This document shows positions 49,709 through 57,967 of a DNA stretch of 64,000 nt, piece after piece. Origin of the DNA: Herpetosiphon geysericola (GTDB lineage: Bacteria; Chloroflexota; Chloroflexia; Chloroflexales; Herpetosiphonaceae); NCBI RefSeq assembly GCF_001306135.1, contig NZ_LGKP01000022.1, positions 248,001 through 312,000 of the forward strand, in the 5' to 3' direction. The notes below the pieces were generated by a model, which was given only the letters and a program-made list of their open reading frames with translations, was not told the DNA's origin and did not search any database. Positions within the stretch are counted from its first letter, which is position 1; the number at the start of each line of letters is the position of its first letter. The position numbers and the translations under genes are program-made.

Positions 49709-50201
49709 TAGTGTGATTGCAGTATTACGGCGCGTCGATATTTTTGCTGGACTAAACGATCTCGAATTAAGCCAAATTGCCCAGCTTTGCAAAGTTGCCA
49801 AAGCCAAAAAAGGCCAAATTATCTTTCGCGAAGATAGTGATGGCGATGATTTGTATGTTGTGCACGATGGCGCGGTGGAAATTCAAGTTCAGACCCGTGG
49901 CTCCGACGGCCAAAGCCGCTTATCAACAATTAACACTGCCTACGAAGGCCAAGCGTTTGGCGAAATTGCCATGCTTGGCGGCGGCAGTCGTTCGGCCACT
50001 GCGGTTGCCAGCATGAACCCAACCACCTTATTGGTGATCAATGGGCCTGAACTTTCGGCGCTCTGCGATACCAACACCGCGATTGGCTACCGCATTATGC
50101 GCAACTTCATCAATGATATGATTTACAAGTTGCGCTCAGCTTCGTTGCTCCTGCGCGGGCATATCAAATGGCAAGATAATCAATTGAGCCAAATTGAATA
50201 A
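49701..50201 (+). CDS. Cyclic-nucleotide-binding domain protein
   Basis: The 166-residue protein is essentially one cNMP-binding (CAP-type) beta-roll (VDIFAGLNDLELSQIAQL, then EGQAFGEIAMLGGGSRSATA with the phosphate-binding cassette), plus a C-terminal helix and no DNA-binding domain. It may be an effector-binding partner of the kinase upstream. Two adjacent ATGs (49698 and 49701) are available; the second has better spacing to GGAGG. It is followed by a strong terminator. Confidence 0.85.
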   Translation: MNSSVIAVLRRVDIFAGLNDLELSQIAQLCKVAKAKKGQIIFREDSDGDDLYVVHDGAVEIQVQTRGSDGQSRLSTINTAYEGQAFGEIAMLGGGSRSATAVASMNPTTLLVINGPELSALCDTNTAIGYRIMRNFINDMIYKLRSASLLLRGHIKWQDNQLSQIE

Positions 50202-50225
50202 TTAGGTATCTGCAATTGAGGATCA

Positions 50226-50263
50226 AAAAACGCGTGGTAACTCCTACCACGCGTTTCTTTTTT
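50226..50263 (+). terminator. Rho-independent terminator
   Basis: A 12-bp perfect stem (AAACGCGTGGTA) with a 5-base loop is followed by a T-rich tail (TTTCTTTTTT). It ends the three-gene epimerase-kinase operon. Confidence 0.9.
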
Positions 50264-50700
50264 GGGGTTTCGATATTATTGCTTGGGGAAAAATTCTGCT
50301 GAGCGCTCGGTTGCAGGCGGCTATTGAGAATCATCCCCAGTTGCCCGTTCAGAAAGCGAGTTTTATGCGGTGCTGCCAGTTCTTGTTTATGGCTCGGAAT
50401 ACCATGGTGCTTGACTTGTATCCCCCATCGAATCCCCCTCGACAACGCATCTATGGATGGAGTATACTCGTCTTCGAGATGGAAGAGAAGCTAGAATAAT
50501 TCCCCTTTTTGAATCAATCCCTACCTAGCAAAATCTCTATCCTCCCATCTCAATCGCCCTATGTTGTATGGGTGAAAGGGAGCTATTAATGTATTAAATC
50601 AATTCATATCCTCTTCGTTCAGGCTGGTTAACGTGTGCAACGCGTGCTACTGGATGGCAATAGTTGGCGGCTTGCTGCGACTCGGCTTAAAGGATTCTGT
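50264..50700. other. Intergenic, possible gene remnant
   Basis: A 62-codon frame starting at the TTG at 50311 has no ribosome site and no recognisable family, while an alternative frame reads YAVLPVLVYGSEYHGA before a stop. Both look like decayed coding sequence. No promoter, repeat island or RNA is clear. Confidence 0.35.
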
Positions 50701-51201
50701 ATGAAACGTTATCTATGCTCAGTTCTTGGCGCGTTGGTTCTGGTTTTTGGGGGATGTGGGCCAAGCCAACCTGATCCAACGGCTCAAGCAATTACCTATC
50801 GCCTTGCCAAAGAAGGTGAAGGAAGGCATTTTGGTGATGATGCAAAAGTCTACCTTCCCAAGAACTGTTTCGATCTGCATGAATCAATCACCATGCAGAT
50901 CACCTTGCAAGCAGGCAACATCGATCTTGATCTCACGAGGCTCTCATTCATTGTAAAAGGTCCGCTCTATCCCGATATACCGCAACGCTTTGTCTGGAAT
51001 CCTCCCACAGCAACGATGCTTCGGGTCGGTGATCCAGCACAACAGTACGACTGGAAACTTGCCGATCTCGAACCTGGGATGTATATGCTCGTGATTGGCG
51101 ATTCAACCAGCGAAAAAATCACACGGATGGAGTTTGGTGTCGCCTATCTGCGGAATTTCTATGATGTCAATATTCCATGTAATCAACTAGAAACAGAATA
51201 A
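50701..51201 (+). CDS. Hypothetical lipoprotein
   Basis: The 166-residue protein has a lipoprotein signal ending FGGC, then a beta-rich domain without a recognisable motif. An in-frame upstream start at 50635 would break the signal, so the ATG at 50701 is chosen; the ribosome site is AAAGGAT. Pattern and size suggest an extracellular domain of unknown role. The next recognised gene is the SRPBCC protein. Confidence 0.65.
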   Translation: MKRYLCSVLGALVLVFGGCGPSQPDPTAQAITYRLAKEGEGRHFGDDAKVYLPKNCFDLHESITMQITLQAGNIDLDLTRLSFIVKGPLYPDIPQRFVWNPPTATMLRVGDPAQQYDWKLADLEPGMYMLVIGDSTSEKITRMEFGVAYLRNFYDVNIPCNQLETE

Positions 51202-51234
51202 CCATAGCAGTTCGTCAGCGCATGGTGAGAAGTT

Positions 51235-51309
51235 ATGCTTATTTCAACTACTCTGCTTTTTACTGCCATCGCCTTCGTACTCTATGTGCGCACGATTCGG
51301 ATTCCCTAA
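51235..51309 (+). CDS. Possible 24-residue single-TM peptide
   Basis: The frame encodes MLISTTLLFTAIAFVLYV and ends RTIRIP, one hydrophobic helix. GAGAAG precedes the ATG. It is too short to support by coding statistics and may be the remnant of a longer membrane protein. Confidence 0.25.
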   Translation: MLISTTLLFTAIAFVLYVRTIRIP

Positions 51310-51339
51310 CAATACTGATGGATATCTGCTTTGTCGGCA

Positions 51340-51475
51340 AGATTGTTGGTTTCTAGGCTTCGTGCTCTTCGCGTCCTTCGCGGTTTCAGTGGCTAATTCT
51401 GATGACTGGCCCCTACAACCTCTCCGCTTCGTGTCCTTCGTGTTCTTCGTGGATCAAATCTGTGGTACGTAACTT
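51340..51475. repeat. Mosaic intergenic repeat island G
   Basis: The CACGAAG phrases are present as their reverse complement (CTTCGTGTCCTTCGTG, CTTCGTGCTCTTCGCG), so islands exist in both orientations. Confidence 0.75.
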
Positions 51476-51522
51476 GCGATACTGCTCAGTAGTTTGCATT
51501 AGCCTAGTTGAAGGAGTTCTAT

Positions 51523-52434
51523 ATGGCTACTGAGAAAAATGTGCATCAAACTGAGCGCTTGCTTTCGGTAGCAAGCGGCAGCGCACTGGTTGCATTTGGG
51601 ATTATGCGACGGCATCTGCCAGTAAGTTTGGCAGCAATTGCTGGCGGCGCACCGCTCTTGTGGCGTGGCTTGACTGGCCATTGCCCAGCTTATAGCGCAC
51701 TCAACATTAATACTGCTGGCCAAGCAGCTGAATCGACGTGGAGCAAGCCCGCTGCCCCAACAACCCCACGAATTCCGATCCCTACAAATCATACCAATTC
51801 TGATCAAGCAGGCGTTGATCAAGCCAAAGCGATCAGCGTTGAACATACAGTGACAGTTGAGCAGCCAGTCGCCGAGGTTTTTCGCTTCTGGGGCAATTTC
51901 GAAAACCTGCCCAAATTTATGCACTATCTTAACAGCGTCAAGATGTTTCAAAATGGCACCAGCCATTGGGAAGCGAAAGCGCCGTTGGGCCTGAGCATTT
52001 CGTGGGATGCTGAAATTGCCGATGCGAAGCTCAATGAATATATCGCTTGGCGTTCGCTGCCCAACTCGACCTTGCCCAACCAAGGCCGCGTCGAATTTAC
52101 GGCCTTGAGCGATGAGCAAACCGAGGTTCGGGTGAAGCTCGATTATCAACCACCAGCTGGCGCTGTTGGCGAAGCAATTGCCAAATTGTTTGGCAATGAT
52201 CCGCAAAAAGCGATTACCGAAGACCTCGAACGTTTCCGCAAGGTGATTGAGGACGAGGAAGAACGTACGGCGGTTAAGTCGAATGTGGTCGGCGAAAAGC
52301 CAGCCAGCAACGACCCACAATACACCGAGCAATTGAAGGTCGAAGCCAAAACCAATAAAGAAGAATCGTTGGAGAATGAAGATAAAGCAGTTGATACCAG
52401 TTTTCCAGCCAGCGATCCGCCAGCAACTTGGTAA
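51523..52434 (+). CDS. DUF2892-like membrane and SRPBCC-domain protein
   Basis: The 303-residue protein has an N-terminal DUF2892/YgaP-like hydrophobic region (ERLLSVASGSALVAFGI, then a second helix near residue 40-55), a spacer, and an SRPBCC ligand-binding domain (about 105-250; VEQPVAEVFRFWGNFENLPKF, KLDYQPPAGAVGEAIAKLFG) like coenzyme Q-binding and polyketide-cyclase proteins. A charged C-terminal tail follows. AAGGAG precedes the ATG at 51523. The pair of domains recurs as one protein in many bacteria; the ligand is unknown. Confidence 0.8.
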   Translation: MATEKNVHQTERLLSVASGSALVAFGIMRRHLPVSLAAIAGGAPLLWRGLTGHCPAYSALNINTAGQAAESTWSKPAAPTTPRIPIPTNHTNSDQAGVDQAKAISVEHTVTVEQPVAEVFRFWGNFENLPKFMHYLNSVKMFQNGTSHWEAKAPLGLSISWDAEIADAKLNEYIAWRSLPNSTLPNQGRVEFTALSDEQTEVRVKLDYQPPAGAVGEAIAKLFGNDPQKAITEDLERFRKVIEDEEERTAVKSNVVGEKPASNDPQYTEQLKVEAKTNKEESLENEDKAVDTSFPASDPPATW

Positions 52435-52492
52435 GCAGCAAGAGCCTGAGGCTTTAAGAGCAGTGGCTAAATCCTAGCCGCGCCTTGCAATA

Positions 52493-52519
52493 CGAGAGCA
52501 ACCATTATGGTTGCTCTCG
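52493..52519. terminator. Bidirectional terminator
   Basis: An 11-bp perfect stem (CGAGAGCAACC) with a 5-base loop lies between the convergent SRPBCC and GNAT genes. Confidence 0.8.
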
Positions 52520-52524
52520 ATAAT

Positions 52525-53667
52525 TTAAGCAAGCTTTTTCTCGTAAATTCGGTAGGTTTTGTAGCGGCGCCCACCAAGCCCAGCAATCGTGTTGTTCATC
52601 ACATCGTTGTTTTCGAGAATCCACGACATTTCGGCGGTATGATAGCCACGCTTGAGGCCAGCATTGCGCACCTCACGATAGAACACTGCATCAATCCCGC
52701 GCCGCCGATATTCGGGCAGTACGCCCATAATCAAGACCCGCATTTGATTGATTTCGCGTTTATGCCGTAGCATCGTGAGCCAGCCAAAGGGCAATAAACG
52801 CCCATCGCTGTAGCGCAAGGGAATGTTAATATCGGGCACGGCGATCAGTAATCCAACCATCCGCCCCTGATCTTCGGCCACAATCATCACTTCGGGGTCG
52901 AGAAAGGGCTTAAAGCTATAGGCCAAATGGCGAAATTCGGCCAGCGTCATATGAATGGCGCCCCAGTTGTTGGCCCATGCCTGATTGTAGACATGCCAAC
53001 CAGCCTCAACTTCTTCGCTAAAACGCCGCATATTGAGCTTGCGAAAGGTCAAGCCAGTTTGGGCTTGAGCCAAGGCCGCTACCCGTTCGATTTTCGGGCC
53101 ACGGCCTTTTTCGGCATAGCTCTGTTGATCAATGACCCACGCATAGAGATCAATCTTTTTGCCAAAGCCTGCTTGCTCAATATACTCAACATAACGCGGG
53201 GGATTGTAAGTCATCATCATCACGGGCGCTCGCTCAAAGCCTTCGATTAGCAAGCCACATTCATCATTAATTGAAAAATTCATTGGGCCGCGAATCGCCT
53301 TATAGCCGCGATCTCGCACCCAAGCACAGGCGGTTTGCAACAATGCGGCGGCGGCTTCGGGGTCGTCAAGCACCTCGAAAAAGCCAAAAAAACCAAGCTG
53401 CTCATTGTGAGTACGATTGTGCAGAAAATTGATGTGGGCCGAGATTGTGCCAACGATTTCAGTGCCTCGTTGGGCTAAAAATAATTGCACATCACCATGG
53501 GCAAAAAAGCCGCCATGCTTGGGGTTAAAAAAGCGCTCACGTTCGATCAACAACGGCGGAACCCACAAGGGGTCGGGGTTCGCGCCACGATAAACCTGCC
53601 AAGGAAAACGAATAAACTGCTGCCGCTGTTTGGCATTGCGCACGGCTACAATCTGCAACGGCACCAT
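52525..53667 (-). CDS. GNAT-fold acetyltransferase-like protein
   Basis: The 380-residue protein carries a GNAT-type acetyltransferase core (RVLIMGVLPEYRRRGIDAVFYREV) and an N-terminal segment (VPPLLIERERFFNPKHGGFF) that recurs in a family of uncharacterised bacterial proteins. The substrate is unknown. It is the last gene of a three-gene unit with pth and the MmcQ/YjbR-like gene, 16 bp after the latter. Confidence 0.8.
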   Translation of the reverse strand: MVPLQIVAVRNAKQRQQFIRFPWQVYRGANPDPLWVPPLLIERERFFNPKHGGFFAHGDVQLFLAQRGTEIVGTISAHINFLHNRTHNEQLGFFGFFEVLDDPEAAAALLQTACAWVRDRGYKAIRGPMNFSINDECGLLIEGFERAPVMMMTYNPPRYVEYIEQAGFGKKIDLYAWVIDQQSYAEKGRGPKIERVAALAQAQTGLTFRKLNMRRFSEEVEAGWHVYNQAWANNWGAIHMTLAEFRHLAYSFKPFLDPEVMIVAEDQGRMVGLLIAVPDINIPLRYSDGRLLPFGWLTMLRHKREINQMRVLIMGVLPEYRRRGIDAVFYREVRNAGLKRGYHTAEMSWILENNDVMNNTIAGLGGRRYKTYRIYEKKLA

Positions 53668-53683
53668 TAATGAACCTCAAACG

Positions 53684-54040
53684 CTAGGCTTTGGCTTTAC
53701 GCCGTTTTGACCGCACTAAATCATACGAATGGCTAATCAAGGCCAAACATTCTTCGTCGGGCACGCTGCCATCAAGCACAATCGTGTTCCAATGGCGCTT
53801 GTTTAAATGATAGCCAGCAGTAATCGCCGGATATTGCTCGCGCAACATTTCAGCCCGATCGGGATCACATTTTAGGCTAATGGTGGCTGACTCGCCTTGG
53901 GTCAACAAGGCAAAGATTTTTCCTCGCTCATCGCCAATTTTAAACACCAATGGCTCAGGCCCAAACGGATGATCTTCGACCACATCATCAAGGCTTAGGC
54001 AATAGCTGCGCGCTTGGGCATAATCAACGTGGTTGCTCAT
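53684..54040 (-). CDS. MmcQ/YjbR family protein
   Basis: The 118-residue protein fits the MmcQ/YjbR family (CLSLDDVVEDHPFGPEP, FALLTQGESATISLKCDP, KRHWNTIVLDG), which has a double-wing DNA-binding-like fold and unknown function. The ATG at 54040 has AAGGAG upstream and overlaps the pth stop by 17 bp, so translation is coupled. Confidence 0.85.
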   Translation of the reverse strand: MSNHVDYAQARSYCLSLDDVVEDHPFGPEPLVFKIGDERGKIFALLTQGESATISLKCDPDRAEMLREQYPAITAGYHLNKRHWNTIVLDGSVPDEECLALISHSYDLVRSKRRKAKA

Positions 54041-54662
54041 TGGCTGGCTCCTTATCCTGCGTTGCTTGATTCTTCGGTTCTTTTTTTTGCTTAGGTGCTT
54101 CGCCGTTGACCGCATTCATGGCTTTGGTTATGCCATCGCGAATGCTCAATTCGCAGGCTTCAACCGCGCGATCATATAAATTTGGCAAGACTTCGCGTTC
54201 GGTAGCGTTCCAATTGCCCAGCACGAAATTGATCACTTCCCAGCCTTCTGGCGGGCGGCCAATCCCAAAGCGCAAACGAGCAAATTTTTGAGTTCCGAGC
54301 AATTGAATAATCGAATTCATGCCGCGCTGGCCGCCAGAACTGCCTTGATTGCGCAACTTGAGCGTGCCAAACGGTAAATCCAAATCATCATAAATAATCA
54401 ATAATTCGCTGGCGGGATCGATTTTGTACCAATTAACCAAGCCCACGACCGATTTGCCGCTATCGTTCATAAAAGTTTGCGGGCGAGCCAACGCAACCCG
54501 CTGGCCATGAATGTTGCCCTCAGCGATGCGGGCATCGGCACGCTTGCCATCGAAGCTCAAGCCATGGCGGCGAGCAAATTCAGCCACACATTGAAAGCCC
54601 ACATTATGCCGATTATTCAGATATTTTTCGCCTGGATTGCCCAGCCCAACAATTAAAAACAT
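54024..54662 (-). CDS. pth: Peptidyl-tRNA hydrolase
   Basis: The 212-residue enzyme releases peptides from prematurely dropped peptidyl-tRNA so the tRNA can be reused. The N-terminus LIVGLGNPGEKY, the catalytic His in NRHNVGF and the Asp in IYDDLDLPFG are present. A Lys/Glu-rich tail (KQKKEPKNQ) extends beyond the usual end. The ATG at 54662 gives the family start; an upstream start would add 16 residues without a match. The gene is divergent from the membrane-protein operon at 54756. Confidence 0.95.
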   Translation of the reverse strand: MFLIVGLGNPGEKYLNNRHNVGFQCVAEFARRHGLSFDGKRADARIAEGNIHGQRVALARPQTFMNDSGKSVVGLVNWYKIDPASELLIIYDDLDLPFGTLKLRNQGSSGGQRGMNSIIQLLGTQKFARLRFGIGRPPEGWEVINFVLGNWNATEREVLPNLYDRAVEACELSIRDGITKAMNAVNGEAPKQKKEPKNQATQDKEPANEQPR

Positions 54663-54755
54663 GACATCCCCACGACAGGTTTGGTTAAAATCGCGATATA
54701 CTACACGCAATGCGCCGCCAATGGCGCAGGCTGAAGCATTGTACCATAGGGAAGT

Positions 54756-55289
54756 ATGCGCATTCTACGTTTTATGATTGTGGCACTAGCGTTGCTGGTG
54801 CTCCTGCCCAACCGCGCTTTCGCGGATAATCCAACCGAGCAAGTGTTAATCGACGAAGTGCGCGGCGCCTATCGCGTTGTTGCTACGCTTGCCCCCAATC
54901 CACCAGCTGTTGGCGATGCCTTGTTGCGGGTGGTGATTACCGATGCCGCATCGGGCCAGCCTTCGCCGCTCAATTTGGTGCAGCTGTATGCAGCGCCCGA
55001 AAGTATTGGCCGCGAAGAATTGTTCATTATGGTGCCCGAAAACCAAGATCGCAACGCTGGCCGCTACACCAGTGAACGCTTGCGTTTTACGATCAGCGAC
55101 CAATGGAACTTGCGCTTGATCTTAGGCGCGCCGGAAGGCGAGATGGTCTTTACCAGCAAGGTCCAAGTCGACTCGGTATTCAAGGCGATTGGCGAGGCCG
55201 CAGTAATTGCAGTGCCAGCAACCTTGGTTGCGTTGGCAGTGGTCTTTATTGGCTATAAAATTTGGCGCAAAAAACGCCAAGCAGCTTAG
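54756..55289 (+). CDS. Signal-peptide, one-TM beta-domain protein
   Basis: The 177-residue protein has a signal peptide (MIVALALLVLLPNRAFA), a beta-sandwich-like extracellular part (about 30-140, with YtkA/FixH-like spacing) and a C-terminal transmembrane helix (AVIAVPATLVALAVVFIGY) with a basic cytoplasmic tail. The family is not recognised with confidence. It is the first of three close genes, with the next ATG 3 bp past its stop. Confidence 0.65.
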   Translation: MRILRFMIVALALLVLLPNRAFADNPTEQVLIDEVRGAYRVVATLAPNPPAVGDALLRVVITDAASGQPSPLNLVQLYAAPESIGREELFIMVPENQDRNAGRYTSERLRFTISDQWNLRLILGAPEGEMVFTSKVQVDSVFKAIGEAAVIAVPATLVALAVVFIGYKIWRKKRQAA

Positions 55290-55292
55290 CTA

Positions 55293-56141
55293 ATGCTGCC
55301 CGCTAGCATCTATCAAAGCCTTGAGCAGCATTTCGCCGCCACTATTCGGCCAATCAAGCCAATCTATGGCGGCGATATTAACCATGCAGTGCAAATTCAA
55401 ATTGGCCAGCAAATTGCCTTGCTCAAATGGCGCGAGCAGCCAGCCAACGATTTTTTTGTGGCCGAAGCCGATGGCTTGGCCTGTTTGGCGGCGACCAGTG
55501 CGTTGGCTGTGCCAGCAGTTTTGGGCCTGAGCCAAAGTTGGTTGGTGCTCGAATGGTTTGAAGCTCAAGGCCGTTATCAGGCTGGTGATCTTGGCGCTGG
55601 CTTAGCCCAATTGCATCGAACTAGTGGCCCAAGTTTTGGCTATTCACGAGCCAATTTTATTGGAGCCTTGACCCAACCCAACCAACCAAATGCCAACTGG
55701 GCCGAATTTTGGCGCGACCAACGCTTGTGGCCGCAAGTTGAATTGGCGGCTCAAGCAGGCCGCATGCCCAAACAACGCCAGCAGCAATGCCAGCGTTTGG
55801 CCGATCAGCTTGATCGTTTATTGAGCCATCAGCCACAGCCAAGCCTTGTGCATGGCGATTTATGGGCTGGCAACGTGATTACAACTAGCACTGGCCAGCC
55901 AAGCTTAATCGATCCCGCGGTCAGTTATAGCGACCGCGAAACCGATATTGCCTTTGCCAGCTTGTTTGGTGGTTTTGGTAGCCAATTTTTGGTGGCTTAT
56001 CAGGCTGCATGGCCGCTGTCGAACGAGTATCGTGAGCGCCAGCCGCTCTATCAACTGTATTGGTTATTGGTTCATTTAACCCTGTTTGGCGAGCAATATG
56101 GTCGCCAAATCGATCAGATTTTAAACTACTACAATGGTTAA
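55293..56141 (+). CDS. Fructosamine kinase family protein
   Basis: The 282-residue protein matches the fructosamine-3-kinase (APH-like) family: HGDLWAGNVI holds the catalytic Asp, and LIDPAVSYSDRETDIAF the metal-binding Asp. It would phosphorylate fructosamines or ribulosamines on proteins or free amines, a step in removing sugar adducts. It lies between the membrane protein and the methyltransferase in one operon with 3-bp gaps. Confidence 0.85.
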   Translation: MLPASIYQSLEQHFAATIRPIKPIYGGDINHAVQIQIGQQIALLKWREQPANDFFVAEADGLACLAATSALAVPAVLGLSQSWLVLEWFEAQGRYQAGDLGAGLAQLHRTSGPSFGYSRANFIGALTQPNQPNANWAEFWRDQRLWPQVELAAQAGRMPKQRQQQCQRLADQLDRLLSHQPQPSLVHGDLWAGNVITTSTGQPSLIDPAVSYSDRETDIAFASLFGGFGSQFLVAYQAAWPLSNEYRERQPLYQLYWLLVHLTLFGEQYGRQIDQILNYYNG

Positions 56142-56144
56142 CCT

Positions 56145-57311
56145 ATGCAACTAACAGCAGAAAATTACCGCGATCAATTGATCGCTTTGGCATTAACTGA
56201 CGATTTTGTGCGCCTAACTATGAGCGGTGCGGCCCGCGCTGCCGATTTGCGCTGGCAACGAGTGGTGGTGCGGCCTGTGCAACTGAAAAATGGGCGGGCA
56301 TGGCAAGCAGCCTACTTCGATCAGCGCCAAAATATCACCAAAAATTATGCGCTTGAGCAAGCCAGTGCCGCCTTGGGCGAAATTATCGACCTGCCGCTGA
56401 GCAACATCACCCTAGAAACAACCAGCGAGCGGATTCAAGTGCAGCGCAGCAAAAAGGGCAAAGTGATTCTTAGTCGGGCGCGTAATCAAGCTGCCGCACC
56501 AGATTTGCGCCATAATCACGTTAAAGCCCTGCCCTTGCCCAGCGATCGCCCTGATGCCTATTTGCAAAAAACGGGCATTATGACCAACGATGGCGTGATT
56601 CGCGCCAGCATGAGCAAAAAATACACCCAAATCAACGAATTTTTGCGGGTGTTTGATGAACTGGAACTCAAACCGCAGGCTGATCAGCCTTTGCGGATTC
56701 TTGATGCTGGCTGTGGCTCGGCCTATTTGACCTTCGCGGCCTACCATTATTTGGTCAATATTAAGGGCTTGGCGGCGGTGGTAATCGGTGTCGATTCAAA
56801 CGAGTATTTAATTGATAAATGTCGTGCTCAAGCAGCAGAATTGGGCTACACGGGCATGGAGTTTATTGCAACGCCGCTGGCCGATTGGCAACCAGCGCAG
56901 CAGCCAGATGTGGTGTTTTCGTTGCATGCCTGCGACACTGCCACCGACGATGCTTTGGCCCTAGCTTTGCGCAGCCAAGCGCAGGCAATTTTGAGCGTGC
57001 CATGTTGCCATAAACATCTGACTCATCAGATTCAGGCCCCTGTGCTAAACCCAATGTTGCGCCATGGCAGTATTCGCCAACGCACCGCCGATTTGGTGAC
57101 CGACAGCTTGCGCGCGCAAATTCTGCGGATCAATGGCTATCGCAGCGAAATTATCGAGTTTGTTGATGCAGAGCATACTGGCAAGAATTTAATGATTCGA
57201 GCCACCCGCAGCCCCAAGCCCGACCCCAAAGCTGTGGACGAATACGCAGCACTGAAACAATTTTGGGGCGTTACGCCGTATTTAGAGCAATTATTGGGAT
57301 CAGGCAACTGA
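56145..57311 (+). CDS. SAM-dependent methyltransferase (METTL25-like)
   Basis: The 388-residue protein has a Rossmann methyltransferase core (ILDAGCGSAYLTFAAYHYL) and the VVFSLHACDTATDDALA and SVPCCHKHL motifs of the methyltransferase-32/METTL25 group. The substrate is unknown. It begins 3 bp past the fructosamine kinase stop. Downstream lies repeat island H. Confidence 0.85.
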   Translation: MQLTAENYRDQLIALALTDDFVRLTMSGAARAADLRWQRVVVRPVQLKNGRAWQAAYFDQRQNITKNYALEQASAALGEIIDLPLSNITLETTSERIQVQRSKKGKVILSRARNQAAAPDLRHNHVKALPLPSDRPDAYLQKTGIMTNDGVIRASMSKKYTQINEFLRVFDELELKPQADQPLRILDAGCGSAYLTFAAYHYLVNIKGLAAVVIGVDSNEYLIDKCRAQAAELGYTGMEFIATPLADWQPAQQPDVVFSLHACDTATDDALALALRSQAQAILSVPCCHKHLTHQIQAPVLNPMLRHGSIRQRTADLVTDSLRAQILRINGYRSEIIEFVDAEHTGKNLMIRATRSPKPDPKAVDEYAALKQFWGVTPYLEQLLGSGN

Positions 57312-57314
57312 TCC

Positions 57315-57810
57315 CGATTTTGATCCACGCAGCGCACCAAGACTGTTTTTTGATCCACGAAGGACACGAAGAAGGGATATTGGCTTTTAAAACACCACTG
57401 CATGTTCCGATAGCCCAAAGCCCATAGCCATCGTTTCTCTTGCGCCGCTGCGTTAACAATGAGACTTTTTTTGCCACGAATTGCACGAATTGCACGAATG
57501 CTTATTTTTGAGCCACAGATGCCACAGATTATTGTGATTATTCTCCGATAGCCCAAAGCCCATAGCCATCGTTTCTCTGCGCCGCTGCGTTAACAATGAG
57601 ACTTTTTTTGCCACGAATTGCACGAATTGCACGAATGCTTATTTTTTTGAGCCACAGATGCCACAGATTATTGTGATTCTTCTCCTAGAGATAAAAGCCC
57701 ATAGCCAAGAGCCATCGTTTCTCTGCATGTTCTATGCTCTCTGTTCTATGCTCTTTTTGCCTTCTGCCTTTTGACTTCATCCCTCATCCCTCATCCTTCA
57801 TCCTTGTTAA
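57315..57810. repeat. Mosaic intergenic repeat island H
   Basis: The longest island, before dnaK, is built from CACGAAGGACACGAAG, TGCACGAATTGCACGAA, CCACAGATGCCACAG, CCCATAGCC, CGCCGCTGCGTTAACAA and CATCCCTCATCCTTCATCC. It contains a 138-bp tandem duplication (57407-57682). Confidence 0.8.
57407..57682. repeat. 138-bp tandem duplication
   Basis: Two copies starting at 57407 and 57545 differ at few positions, which indicates recent tandem duplication inside island H. Confidence 0.85.
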
Positions 57811-57967
57811 CCATCTCTTACACAAAACTAACATTCCATCTATATTGTTCTAGTGGATGATCGGCTATACTCCATACACAGGTCGAGCAGCGATGCAGCG
57901 CCTGTTCCAATAGATACGCAACAGATTAAGACATATCAATACATACTTTTTTGGAGGATTAACCGCT

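Noticed and set aside
50311-50499. A 62-codon ORF with TTG start
   Set aside because: No ribosome site or recognisable family; it may be a remnant.
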